From Talinum fruticosum (lineage: Eukaryota > Streptophyta > Magnoliopsida > Caryophyllales > Talinaceae): a stretch of DNA of 64,000 bases. Both the position numbers and the translations under genes were made by a program. The notes beneath the pieces are model-generated. The model was not told where the DNA came from. It did not search any database and was given only the letters and a program-made list of their open reading frames with translations. Where the stretch lies: NCBI GenBank assembly GCA_021018815.1, contig JAITYX010000090.1, positions 1,054,001 to 1,118,000 of the forward strand. Direction: 5' to 3'. Below, in pieces: positions 14,501 through 24,392 of the stretch (position 1 is its first letter; every line of letters begins with the position of its first letter).

Positions 14501-17500
14501 AATAATAATTTAAATCAATAAAAGATGAATGTTACTTAAACAAAGTGACTATTGAAATATTAACACAATTATTAATAGTGTAACTTAGTCTTTGATAAAA
14601 TTATAGAATGTATACTAAATAAAATAAAAAAATAGTATTGAAATAGGAAGATATATAAAATAAATTAAATATGAAATATAATAGGTTGCTAGGATAAATT
14701 ATATAAAAATTTATAAAAAAACCTGCTATTTTTTATTATTTAAATAAAAATATGCCAACTTATATTCTTAAAATTAACTAACGTCCTTACATAACAAGGT
14801 GTATAACCTTAGTTATAAATAAAAAGATAATTTTACACCGTTTATAAGTGATAACACTGTTCTTATGATTAAGCCATTTTTATTAATTTAATACACAATA
14901 ATGTTATTGTTAAACTGGAACAAGACAGTTAAGAAATGTCTTTAATAAGACAATAATCATTGGTGTTATAAAAATAAGCATGATATGACTTAGAAGATCA
15001 ATTGAACGAGAGAATTAGAATTCAAAAGTAATATTCTTGAAAACTATGAGACTGATTGATAATAATTTCGGGAATCAATTTCGATTTTTTATTTTATAAA
15101 ACGAATATAATTACTAATGAAGAGTTTCTAAACTTAGTTATGGGTTTCAATTCTTCAAATTGGACTACTATATCAGATAATTCCTGCCACAAGAAAACTA
15201 TATAAGATTTGATTATAAAGCAGTAATTGAGAAGAAGAGGAGTGCTAAAAGATTTCCTATTAGTTTCTTTAATTGAAATGTTTATTTTGTTATTTTATGT
15301 TGTAAAGTTACTTGAATGTGATATTTATTGTAGATGTCATAAGACTTTTAATTAGTAAAATTCATCCTTTTTCTCAAAATAAAAAATAACAAAAATATTG
15401 AAAGAAAAGTGTAATGATGAGAAGAAAAGAATAAGTTAGGATGTTACCTGTGCATTTTGGGGCATAGTGCAATGCATTCTGGCCATTGTCACGAGTAAGG
15501 AATATGGTTAAGCGTGCATCCTGTTGTACTATGCGCAATATCTCCTCTGCAACCCTATGTGACTTATTCTCAATTGCACAAAAGAGAAGTCCTCCATCGT
15601 CCTCAAGAAACTTGATACTGTCCAAAGACAACAGGTACAATGCAAGTTCTTCCTTTTGTGTCCTAATAGCTTTGTGCAGAGGTGTATCTGTGTTCTCATC
15701 CTCCATAAACCATGGCGGCCGAAATTCTGGTGACAAAAAAGTTGTGCTCTTTCTTGTTTATAAGCATTCACCAGGACTCGTGCAATCTTCACACTCAAAC
15801 CATCATCATTGACATATAAACAGATATCATGTAGAGGGTTGTTTCCATGGTTCATAGCCGTTGTGGAGAGTTGGTCAATGAAATCCCTCCTCAGATGAGG
15901 CTCAATCACGTTGCTATTTAGAACATACTGAAATACGTCTAATTTACCTGCTCGTATCCAATAGTGTAGCACTGTGTTTCCATCACTATCTCGTCCTATG
16001 ATGAGTTGGGGGCCTTTTCAACCAACAGTTTGAAAATTTTATCTGTAATCAGAAATTTCTTTTCCTATTAGATACAAAGCGTAGTTTAATTATCGTCTCT
16101 TTTTTTTGGCATCATTTGGTATGTTTTTTTTCTTTATTATAACTTGCTTATGGGATATCATATTAAAATTAAATTGCTCTTTTATGCAAAAAAAAATTTT
16201 AGGCATACTTTAATATTTTTCCTCTGTCAGTAATTAAACACTTTATGTTTTAAATTACTTTCACTTTACGGTACAAAATAACAAATTATAGAGTGCAATA
16301 ATATTACTGTTAATGACCATGATAAAACATTAACTTGTAATATTTCAAAATCTAGATCTCACCAATAGTGTATAATAAGAAAACTTTTTTTTTCTGTAAA
16401 TAATAGCACTTTTTATTGGAAATATTTTTTGAATTTTGCATAACTTTTTAACCCTTATGTAGTATTTAGTTGGATGTAATCAACCATAGAATACGAACAA
16501 ATTTAAAATTGTGTTTTGCTAATATTACAATCAAATACTTAACATGTAATTATGATTAACGCAAATTATGCAATTATCTTATCTTTGTATTGTTTTGGTG
16601 AACAATAAGTACTTTTTGTTGAATAATAGATCACTATTTGGTGTACAATTTTTGATGAATAAGAAAGTATTATTTTTTAGGCATTCTATTTAGTGAAAAA
16701 TAGTTGTTAGTGTAAAATAGTCTAATGAGTGGTATGCAATGTGACACATAATATTCTAATAAACGATACTTGTAGTCAGTAATAAAAAGAAAATTAAAAA
16801 TAACTACATATTATTGCGGCTTATACGAAATCTAATCTATTGATTTTTCCTGTCTTTTTTGTTTGGCTTTTTCTTTTTTTTTTTTTCGAGGGGAACGGAT
16901 GTAGTAATTAGGATTGAGCATCATACCTGAGCACTCTGCCGCACAGTAAAGAGCAGTTTGACCATAATCTCCGCTGAAACTGCAGTTTGGAGCGGAGGTC
17001 AATATTTGGAGAGCAACTCTTTTAAACTTCCTTGTTGTGGCAAAGTAAAGTGGGCTTCGGTCCCACATGTCTTCCATGCTGGAAAGCAACACCACATCCA
17101 TTGACAAGATTTCCAATGCAATTCGCTCTCGAAGAAATTCTAGGGCAGAGTGCAAAGGCGTGCGCCGATATTTATCCAGCACTAACCATGGCTTCTTGAC
17201 AGTACTCTCGTCAATTGACTGTGTATCAGATGATGAAATTGATGATCTAAAATAGTCTAAGAAGCGCTTCACAATCTTATAATGGCCCTTCCTTGCCGCA
17301 ACGTGAAGTGGGTTTTCTTCATCATCAACTTCTTGGCTCTGGCAGAGGAGTGATTTAACGACAGAAGCAGGTAATATTTTCATTGCTTCATCAATGAATT
17401 CCACATTATTCTGAGACGCAGCAATAATATGGAAGATGTTACCTTCAGGACTAACCAAACGTTCAAAGCATTCGTCCGGTCCAGAGGTAGCAGCACTTCT

Positions 17501-17563
17501 GAGGAAGTCCAAGTTTCGTTCTTGCACCACTTTCTTAAGACTTTCTGAGGATGACGAATCCAT
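2026..17563 (-). CDS. Ankyrin-repeat/PGG-domain membrane protein (ACD6-like), six exons, large TE-filled intron 2
   Basis: I join six minus-strand coding blocks into one gene: 17,563-16,927; 16,042-15,448; 5,169-4,609; 4,503-3,965; about 3,024-2,385; 2,281-2,026. Exons 1-4 carry ankyrin repeats, exon 5 the PGG membrane domain, and exon 6 an acidic tail. Exons 1, 2 and 3 each end with a single G before GT, and exons 2, 3 and 4 each accept in phase 1, so all joins keep frame. Neither half is complete alone: the upstream half lacks a PGG domain and the downstream half lacks a natural start. With three one-base corrections (runs at 16,008-16,012, 15,735-15,740, 2,751-2,755) the total is 3,231 nt, about 1,076 codons. 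Family members are plant membrane proteins linked to defence and cell death. Two separate damaged genes remain the alternative. The exon 5 acceptor is uncertain. Confidence 0.62.
2385..3024 (-). CDS. Exon 5: PGG domain with transmembrane helices, one frame break
   Basis: The diagnostic PGG motif is ALLATITFTAAFTVPGG, preceded by an RETISLVA amphipathic start. It is followed by hydrophobic helices in the next segment (CCSMLILFCVIW, LLAFMTGVYTVI, LWAAIVVIVMCSLVVILA). The frame slips at the A run 2,751-2,755, where one extra T on the coding strand would continue the usual KVAF-hydrophobic helix. The donor AAAAG|GTACTT at 2,384 is phase 2 and fits exon 6. The 5' edge is uncertain: an in-frame stop lies near 3,056, and the acceptor at 3,025 has a weak pyrimidine tract. 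Confidence 0.8.
3965..4503 (-). CDS. Exon 4: degenerate ankyrin region before the membrane domain
   Basis: An acceptor TTCTAATAG|CT gives the first full codons RVYMHIAEENGKLIVENWP. The donor is GCATGG|GTTAGT, phase 0. The exon is 539 nt. Recognisable segments are SRKKPLERASEAGTTWLVEL, APLAWVEACKNGHVSAILAF, GPLHHLENVGYEELQELV and GETPLHTAIRRENKDLAEVL. In this family a divergent ankyrin stretch of this kind normally precedes the PGG domain. The frame is open; the Met further upstream at 4,579 is intronic in this model. Confidence 0.8.
4609..5169 (-). CDS. Exon 3: ankyrin repeats
   Basis: The acceptor TGACAG|AA lies seven bases into an in-frame ATG that I take to be fortuitous. The exon is 561 nt (187 codons) and ends ACAG|GTATGA, so it is phase 1-1 like exon 2. 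Its layout copies exon 2: a D-D-G-x-T-V-L-H segment near the start, GRLPLHLAAIS in the middle, ATPLGLAISNRHEKLALLFL, then CNVLHLAWKST at the end. The donor of exon 2 at 15,448 has the matching phase, about 10.3 kb upstream. This exon is open throughout. Confidence 0.83.
5177..6527. other. Intron 2, 3' portion: AT-rich DNA
   Basis: No coding signal is visible. A stretch near 5,645 (TAGGGATGACAG) recalls the start of hAT-type short elements, but no matching second end or duplication was found. A T/A-rich block at 6,260-6,310 could be near the poly(A) end of the minus-strand LINE to the right, but I could not place that boundary. Confidence 0.5.
6528..7217 (-). pseudogene. LINE 1 ORF2 C-terminal region (zf-RVT-like)
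   Basis: The block at 7,217-6,960 has the RLIWHYSTSGDLTMKSTYHF motif typical of the stretch before the zf-RVT zinc-binding region. The block at 6,767-6,528 is a weak continuation. Both are broken by stops. This is the 3' part of the element. Confidence 0.6.
7275..8840 (-). pseudogene. LINE 1 ORF2 reverse transcriptase domain, mutated active site
   Basis: Conserved LINE reverse transcriptase blocks are spread over several frames: MQPGKAPGPNGMNPFFFQ, DFRPISLCNVVYKLVTKVIE, and the catalytic block HLLFADNTVIF. The last would be FADD in an active enzyme; here the second Asp is Asn. Frame breaks near 8,645 and 8,400 and a further break after 7,891 separate the blocks. The segment at 7,275-7,631 has the YWWGN and KLDGGLGFQDLEAFN motifs that follow the polymerase core. 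Confidence 0.8.
9315..10000 (-). pseudogene. LINE 1 ORF2 endonuclease domain
   Basis: The apurinic-endonuclease-like fold is recognisable from KLNVVFISETKLS, YGGLTMLWEREVNL, LPWLMGGDYNEV and GFTGKEFTWWNRR. It is broken between 9,548 and 9,506. The extreme N-terminus, up to INCRGLDD, sits on the far side of the LTR insertion at 12,750-12,788. This shows that the insertion landed in the first few codons of ORF2. Confidence 0.8.
10340..10852 (+). promoter_or_regulatory. GC/CT-rich leader of the TGTAAC LTR
   Basis: A block of CTCTCTC and GCC-rich sequence stands out sharply from the AT-rich surroundings and is followed by GAAG|GTAAAACTC and a telobox. Related blocks occur at 31,654-32,200, 40,540-41,510 and, reversed, upstream of 45,900. 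In an LTR this position would correspond to a promoter-proximal leader. Long open frames across it in several frames are compositional. Confidence 0.4.
11445..11513. repeat. (AT)n microsatellite
   Basis: About 34 uninterrupted AT dinucleotides lie within the LTR-like insertion. Its exact length is likely to vary between individuals and assemblies. Confidence 0.95.
12785..13454 (-). pseudogene. LINE 1 ORF1 fragment (CCHC zinc-knuckle protein)
   Basis: The first block (13,454-13,161) contains the typical run KPLRRGIMLKIDGKSIWI and the knuckle core CYGCGKLGH. The second block (13,075-12,785) is a Lys/Glu/Asn-rich tail after a frame break. The family is the nucleic-acid-binding ORF1 protein of plant LINEs. 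Its stop overlaps the start of ORF2 as ATGA (12,785-12,788), the usual coupled arrangement. The N-terminal DUF4283 part is absent. Confidence 0.75.
13461..15447. other. Intron 2, 5' portion: AT-rich DNA
   Basis: No coding signal is visible on either strand. The stretch contains a GTGTGTGCGCGCG run near 13,970 and one of the three hairpin-CTTAGT motifs. In the single-gene model this DNA lies just downstream of exon 2. Confidence 0.5.
14784..14814 (+). repeat. Helitron-like 3' terminal hairpin motif, copy 3
   Basis: CCTT-ACATAAC-AAGG is followed by GTGTATAAC and CTTAGT. It is the weakest of the three copies but keeps the same spacing as those at 269-296 and 879-909. Confidence 0.3.
15448..16042 (-). 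CDS. Exon 2: ankyrin repeats, two one-base frame breaks
   Basis: The acceptor is ATTACAG|AT and the donor ACAG|GTAAC, both phase 1. Ankyrin-like segments include DGNTVLHYWIRAGKLDVF, NNPLHDICLYVNDD, DTPLHKAIRTQKEELALYLL and QNALHYAPKCT. The frame changes at the G run 16,008-16,012 and at the A run 15,735-15,740. Each needs one more base to restore the ankyrin frame. The exon is 595 nt; adding two gives 597, a multiple of three, as a symmetrical phase 1-1 exon requires. Either the exon is mutated or the assembly is short by two bases. Confidence 0.82.
16927..17563 (-). CDS. Exon 1: N-terminal ankyrin repeats (start codon exon)
   Basis: The reading frame opens with MDSSSSESLKKVVQERNLDF and runs 212 codons plus one base to a donor CAG|GTATGA. 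Ankyrin signatures are visible: GNIFHIIAASQN, NPLHVAARKGHYKIV, RTPLHSALE, SPLYFATTRKFKRVA and QTALYCAAECS. The start is chosen because it is the first Met of the open frame and begins in the way ankyrin/PGG proteins usually do. Reading through the donor gives a lysine-rich nonsense tail, which supports splicing. No frame break is seen in this exon. Confidence 0.85.
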
Positions 17564-19732
17564 GGACTCTGTAGCTTTTCTTTTCTTGATTGTTGTTTGT
17601 TTGGTTCAGTAAATCGGAAATACTGGCTATGTTAGGGTGAGCCTTTTATTTTCATCAAGATAAATAGGTTCGGTAGGTGAGAAATGAGAGAACGACAAGC
17701 AGCTAAGGTTGATCATATCTGTATATCTGTTTGATTTTATACGATGATATGATAAACACGTTCAAAGTTTCAAATTTACGCCACCACTTCCCGAATCTAC
17801 CATGCCTAAGGTTGATTTTCTACGTCCCCACCATATATTTAGTATCATGCTTTGAGTTATTCTCTACCACCAATGAAGTAAAGAATATGGAAAGCATGTT
17901 TAGTTTCTAGGCTATTGGCTAATGAAGATGTTCAAAGTGCAAATGTATGCATTTTTTTATTCTTTCAGTGATTGGCACGCCTTTCTTTCACTTTAATAAA
18001 AAAACAATAGTTTTAATTTTGTTTCACTAAATGAGAAATTGCTTTGTGTTCTTCAGCTCGGCGACAACTTGTGTTCCTGGGCGAACACTCTTTTGGCTTA
18101 TAATTTCTAATATATTACTTACCAACAATATGGCGAGGTTGCATTGGTTACGTTTCAGGTGAGATAAGACTCACATTTATATCGTTTATACTTGTTAAAG
18201 TATAAATTTATTTTTGTGCATTCAACCACTAATTTAAGTTTAAACTTTTGGTTGATTTGATTCTTTAATAATATTTATAGTATGAGCACCCTTGACAATG
18301 TAAACCAGAACAATTTTTACCAGATTTTTGGCACTATTTTGTTTTGAGGTCTTTGACATTAATTAATTCAACCTTAAATTATCTAGTTTTAATTTTACCC
18401 CCTCTTAACCAGTAGTCGATAAGTCTCTATTAATTTTCTATTTCTTCACTAGAGTCACATTAGAATAAAATATTACTGCAAATTCAAGGAGTATAAAATT
18501 AAACGTGAATATTTAGGGTTGAATTAATTAATGTTAGAGATCTAAGGGGAGAGTGAAAAAATTCTTAAGAAGTTTGCAAATAGCCCCTTTAACTTTCGAG
18601 CACTACTCAATTCAACCTCCAATTTTTTGCATTTGACTCCCCCCAACTATTTAGCACTAGTTTTCAAAATTACAAATTTTCAAAGTACTTAGCATTTTCA
18701 ATATTTGCATATTTTACCCCAATCCTAAAGAATTTACTTTCAAAAAAATTATATTTCGTGCATGCATAAATTTGTACTTTAGTATCATTTAAGGTTCTGC
18801 TTTCTGGTATCATAAATATTGAAATTTCTTGATTAAAGTTTCATTATCCTAGTGACTACTGTTCAAGGTAGAAAATATGAAACAGAACTATACTACGTCT
18901 GCTCTAAGAAAGATGTGTTTAAATTAGCAATCTCTGTAAATTGGAGTATAACCTAATTCTGAGGTCATTTAGTAATTTTCAGAAAACACTTTGGAAGGAA
19001 GAGGCAACAAAGCAAAGGGTGAAAAGAGATGGTATCTCGTTGTTTGGCTGTTTCTCTCTTACGGCTCCACCTCTGCTTGTCTCTCCACTCTTCTATTGTG
19101 ATGAATAGAGATGACAATGGTTTGGGACCCGAACATATGCATCCCGTAAGATTTTAAATTTTAGCTCCTAAACTGGCATAGTTAGGGACTTTTAATTGTT
19201 AAACAAAATATCTCGTTTCTGGACTGTGAATCGCGACATTGTTTTTAAACTCCTCTCGTTGCTCATGTATTTGATAAATAGTAGTATGATAAGGAAAATT
19301 TTATATAGTTGTATGTCGAATAATTTGCAGTACTTATTATTCATGTGACGCTGTAATTACTTGATCGCGGATCCATGGATATGGGATCGGTAAAAGACCA
19401 AAAAAATATACTATAATTTTTCCTTTTTTACCTTCTAAAATCCCCCTACTTCCTCTTTTTCATTCCATTTGGTGACATGTGGTTCGGTATTACAAGTTAT
19501 CAATCCACGGTATAATTACTGATAATTTTTATGTGGATTGGTGGCTGCCTTAGCCCATTAAAGTTAAAAGCCAGGAAATACTTCATCAAGTTGGAATTAT
19601 TTTTATCATTGTTGTCTAAAATATCAATTGCTTAAAAGACCAACGAACTTCCTATCAATAAAAAAAGAGGACTAATAGCAACTACTCTGAGAAGAGAAGT
19701 TTATCGTAAAATTAATTAGAACACCTCCACAC
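17564..19732. other. Intergenic spacer between ankyrin gene and JIP-23-like locus
   Basis: The left edge should hold the promoter of the minus-strand ankyrin gene, but no clear TATA box is seen. A segment near 19,108 (GAGATGACAATGGTTTGGGACC) resembles inner sequence of hAT-type short elements without recognisable ends. No gene is supported here. Confidence 0.5.
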
Positions 19733-19740
19733 TATAAAAA
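19733..19740 (+). promoter_or_regulatory. TATA box of JIP-23-like pseudogene
   Basis: TATAAAAA lies about 200 bp upstream of the ATG at 19,933. Between them is a likely 5' UTR intron: a donor-like ATCGAG|GTACC near 19,811 and an acceptor TTTTGCAG just before GAATTATGG. The paralogue at 34 kb has the same arrangement. Confidence 0.5.
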
Positions 19741-19932
19741 CACCAGCGTTCTGTCGTCTTTCAATACTAAAAACTTGCAACTCGGACGTCTTGTAATTTC
19801 TTGCCATATCGAGGTACCCTTCCCTCTTCGCCTCTCCCTCCCCCTTCCCCCTCTTCCCTTTGCACCTTCATTCTTCGTCTTATCTCTAGTAATCAGCCCA
19901 TAAAGCTTTCATAAAAATGTTTTGCAGGAATT

Positions 19933-20370
19933 ATGGCGTACAACATGTATGGCACTCCTGTAACCGACGAAACTCTTAAAGGAATTCCAGAATACGATGA
20001 TAAGCAATTGACACAAACAGACAGAGCATGTGTGGCTTTAAATCTGAGGGTAAAGATGCCAATGCTCACAAGTATGCAGACTATATCAAGAATCTATACG
20101 GGGGCCCTGTCATCACTATGGGGTTGATTTACAACGCTACTGGTGGAACCTTGACATACGTGGATTCGGGTGATTGGGAGGGGCACCTTTGCCACTCCCC
20201 GTACCCCATCATAATCGCAAACGGCCAATGGGGTGCCTTTGCCCATGGAAATCGGGACGGTGACTATTCTAAAGGAGCTGTTGTACTCTGGGAAAGGCAG
20301 TTCTGGGGAAACCAAGCACTGACTGCTGTCTTGGGCCAACAATAAAGCCGTGGCGAATGACCACAACCGT
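19933..20370 (+). pseudogene. 23 kDa jasmonate-induced protein-like pseudogene (exon 1)
   Basis: The start reads MAYNMYGTPVTDETLKGIPE and the later block ANAHKYADYIKNLYGG, GLIYNATGGTLTYVDSGDW, GHLCHSPYPIIIANGQWGAF. This matches the paralogue at 34 kb and the JIP-23 family, whose members are stress- and jasmonate-responsive plant proteins of uncertain biochemical role. Compared with the paralogue there is a roughly 10-nt deletion near 20,045, a 2-nt deletion near 20,283 and a TGA at 20,320-20,322 where Trp is expected. The donor CGT|GTAAGA at 20,371 is kept. No second exon follows; Copia DNA begins within about 100-200 bp. These breaks are not homopolymer losses, so this copy is a genuine pseudogene. 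Confidence 0.8.
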
Positions 20371-20479
20371 GTAAGAATAGGCTTAGTTAATTAAAAAACC
20401 CATCTAACTTTGGTCGCAGGTTCTCACAAAAATTTAAAATAAAATAAGAAAAAAAAACATTCCCCACTTTCTAGAACCA

Positions 20480-21805
20480 ATACACCAAAATAATATTTAA
20501 AATTTTTTATATGAAAAATCTAAATTTCAGAAATATTTAGATGATTATTGAATTATCCTAGGAGATATCTAGATAGTATTCTCTAGAATTATCTTATGAG
20601 TATAATTAGGATTTTGATACTTGGCCAAATCTTCACCATACACTAAGGAGGTGGAACTAGTATAAATAGGAGAATGACCTACCTATGTTAGCATAACAAA
20701 AAGTGAGCATCCACCACAAAAGAGAGTAAGGGCTCTAAGAGAGCAAATGAGGTATCCCACATACTCTCGAGGGTCTATCTAAAATTTTGTAAGTTTGCCC
20801 TCTCAAGTTAATAAGAAAGAGTTGTTTCTAACATACCACTTGATCTCTTAATTCCTCAACAAGTGGTATCGGAGTAAGGTTTTGGTGGTCTTGTCTTGAG
20901 CTAGCATTATTGTTTACATGGTCGGGGACGGGATTATAAAGGAGACTCTGCCGGCACAGTCGGGGACTGTGAAATTGTTTGTTTGGGACCACATCTTCCT
21001 GTTTAAGTGCTGGACGCTTACCAAGTTGTTATGGCGGATCTATCAGCTAGCTCACTCGAAAATCTCAACGGGAGCAACTAAAGTACTTGGTGCACACGTA
21101 TCAAGTACTACTTATAGGGGCAAGATTTGTGGGGTAACGTTGGCATTGATGAGAAAGTTGCCCCAATGGACCCCGATCGAGAAAAGAAGTGGGAGATCGA
21201 GGCAAGAAAGGTTATGTATGTTCTGTCGGTCACCATAGAGGACAAGTTCCTACATCAGATCAAGGATTGCAAAACACCACAGGAAGCATGGGATACCTTA
21301 ACTACACTCTTCATGAAGAAGAATGAAGCTAAGTTACAACAATGAGAGAATGAGCTCATGTCCATCAAATAAGGAGACATGACGGTAAGCCAATACTTCA
21401 TAAAAGTTAAATTTATATGTTGTGAAATAGAGAAGGTAGACCCCGAAAGTGCAATCAACGAGTCTAGAATGCGTCGGATCATAATCCGAGGCTTGAACCC
21501 CAAATATAGCAGCCTTAATACGGCAACAGAATGAGCCATTCAACCCAACTTGACAGAATTAGAAAGTATCTTGGTCAATCAAGAAGATCTAGACAAACAA
21601 ATATCTAAGGTCTCAATAAAGGAGGAAGAGAAAGCTCTCTTTATAAGAAGGAGAGCACCTAAAGGCCAATATAAGTTCGGGAGAAGATATATCGCAAATG
21701 AAGATTACTCGAAAAAGAGACAATCATAGTATCGACAAGCATAACGTGGACGGGGTCCATCTCAGGAGGAGCAGACCAAGCTCGAAGTGATCGGGAAGAA
21801 TTAAA
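20480..21805 (+). mobile_element. Copia fragment: LTR end, primer site and gag
   Basis: A TATAAATA promoter (20,661) and a transcribed LTR-like stretch lead to CAACA followed by a primer-binding site at 20,864-20,875 (TGGTATCGGAGT, one or two changes from the initiator-tRNA-Met complement). A gag region follows. The element stops near 21,800 without protease, integrase or polymerase, and its left LTR edge is not clear. It appears to have removed or displaced the second exon of the JIP-23-like pseudogene. Confidence 0.6.
20918..21805 (+). pseudogene. Copia gag (UBN2-type) fragment
   Basis: The best block, 21,127-21,345, reads WGNVGIDEKVAPMDPDREKK and then WEIEARKVMYVLSV and CKTPQEAWDTLTTLFMKKNE, the hallmark of copia gag (UBN2 family). 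The frame is broken before and after. The following sequence keeps gag-like segments up to about 21,800. Confidence 0.7.
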
Positions 21806-24392
21806 TTGCCAATTTCTCTTACTGCCAAATAATAGTAATTACCAAGTCAAATGTTACAACATTAATGATATATATTACTGGTCATCCAATTAAATCATAT
21901 TCATACACTCAATATTTGTTATTTGATTAAGATTTTATTTCCCTATACGTGAATTTTGTATTTTGCATTTCCTTTTCCTTTGTACTACTAATTATATTTT
22001 TATACTTAATACTTTTCATTTTTTTCTATTATTGATTAAATGAAATTAAATTGTTATTTTTAATCTTTATGATCTTAAGGATATAAAAATTGTACCTTGA
22101 TAGCAACTGTTGTACTAAATTATGGCCGACATTTTATTGTTTGGTATGTAATATATTATCCTCTCATATGAATTAATTATTTCATTCCTATTATTTGATT
22201 TACAAAAAAGTTTAGGTGCACATAATTATTATGTGCATTAATTCTAAGATATGTTTTATTTTTTTCTTCTAATAATTTCAATGCTTTTATAAAAATTTTA
22301 TATTCTTCATTATCTTATTCTTGTATGTAAATTTATTATTTTATAATATATATCTGATATTAATTTATTTTACAATAATAAAATAACAATAAAAACTCAA
22401 TATTAGTGTGAGAATTTATCCCAGTGAGCTAATCCACTGTCATCATCTATGTACCATGATCATTGTGAAATCAACTAATTGATATCCAACGCTTTTTATT
22501 AAGTAGCTTTGGAGGTTTTCTATTTAAGTTTGTGATAGACATTGTGATTGTGGAAAGAAGTGTATTAACGAAAAAATTTACTGAGAAGGTTTGCAAGATG
22601 TAAGCGGTTTGAAATGGTAAGTGGTTGTAACTATTTTGCCTCGTTTTGTGATAAAGTGAGATGAATGGTGGCAGGGGATGCCTGGTAACGGTTTCCCTGT
22701 TACTCTCTTTATTATGTTATATCTGTATGAAGATTAATCGTATAATTAGCTTCCTTAATAGCTAATTGGACTTGTATAAGCCTAACTTAACTATTTAACT
22801 TTGGTTTTTTAAAATAGTTTGCACCTTGTATTTGATATCACTAATAAGATGATCTCATGAATTGTTTGAGTGAGATCAAGCTCTCTTTGGCTAGGACTTC
22901 TATATTGCCCAAATTAAATAACTTTTTTTTAATTTATTTTATCTCAGAATAACTTTCAACTCATACAATTATAGCACGTGTCATAATATAAAGACAAAAA
23001 CAAAAGAGGAAAAGCCTATAATATTAAGCTTATCATTTTACATTAGTGTCGTGATTCGTTATACATTAGTGAACAACTACCAAAAAAAAAAAAGGAAATA
23101 GATGTACTGATTAGGAGTTAAACGAACATTAATATATACTGATTTTGCATCGGTAATAAGGGTCCTGCCTACAAAACCATCGACCATCATCATCATCGCC
23201 ATCGACATGGCCATCCATTATAGCTCGTAGAAGCATGTGTTTCTTGCAGAGGGCGATCCAAATATAAACGATTACTTCCTCAACTTGAAGCTTCATTTCA
23301 AATATACCTAGAAACATACGAGGATAGTTTTTATAATCGTATAATCTTGGCCTTATAAATAAAACTGTTGTTTTGAGTACATTAAATCTTATGTCTTTGT
23401 TATTGGCACTGTTTAAAATGTGTTTTTTCAACAAGTCAATTGTAAAATATTGAAGGACGAAACAAATTAAAACGCCAAATGGGTAAAAGAAGATGAATTC
23501 ATACTGTAGTTTTTCTGCTTAACTTTTATGGAATATTGCTAATTCAATTTTTGAGGCCAAGCTTAGACAAAAGTGTGGACTACCCTTTTTTTTTTTTTTT
23601 TTTTGGTCGTATGATGTGAACTTTTTATACGAGTTGAATCCGATAATGTTGCGTGGGATCAAGGCCTATTTAGAAATCAAGTAGACAATTGGACTTTTTT
23701 ATGTAAATTAATGAATATGCTAATCAGAAGTTACAATAGCTGTTTTTCAAACTCAATTTAAAATAAAAAAAAGTGCTTAAAAAACCTCCGTATAATTATA
23801 ATTTCTATACTTAAATTATACGTTGTAATCTTCACAAAGTTTAGCATACATGTATATTAGTATGATAGTCGATCAATAAAAATATTGAGTCTTTAAATAG
23901 GTTATTAATGAGTCTACATGACCCAATATGTCAACATTTTTTACTTCTTATCAATCCAACTCTTTATCGATCTTATTATATAAATATATAGTGATTACGG
24001 TTCATATCTTAGCCTGACTATCCGTTGTTTGCAGTTCATATCTTATGGATGGTTTTGGTGCACCCTTCATCATGTTAAAGCATGTTAGACCACTCATTAG
24101 CAATTGCGACGGGCATGTTGGTATCAAATTTTTCTTTTTTTATTTTGTTTGACCAAGAAAATAATCCCTTTTATTGCAACCATTTAACATAAAAGTTCTC
24201 CCAATAAATATGTTTCCGAAAGTTTAAAGTTGTGTTGTTTTTCTTACTGAGATGAGACTCGTATCACTTTAATCAACGCCATGTTGGTATCAAATTTTTC
24301 CTCTTAGTTCCAAGGAAAGCTAATCTGCAGCCCTTTTCCTTGGTTCCGAGGAAAACTAATCTGCAACCCGTTTACAGGGACAAGGACAAACC
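21806..24392. other. AT-rich intergenic spacer
   Basis: No gene is firmly supported. A minus-strand open frame at 23,129-23,434 (101 codons, with a DGDDDDGRWF segment) has no family I recognise and sits in very AT-rich DNA. A short direct repeat (CTAATCTGCAGCCC / CTAATCTGCAACCC) lies at 24,320-24,372, next to the Copia insertion point. Confidence 0.4.

Noticed and set aside
15374..17563. Separate, complete second ankyrin gene
   Set aside because: The blocks end at a phase-1 donor with no PGG domain or stop-bearing exon before the LINE; the matching exons lie beyond 5.2 kb.
23129..23434. 101-codon minus-strand ORF
   Set aside because: It lies in AT-rich spacer, and no recognised domain, splice pattern or promoter supports it. 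It is kept only as a note in the spacer entry.
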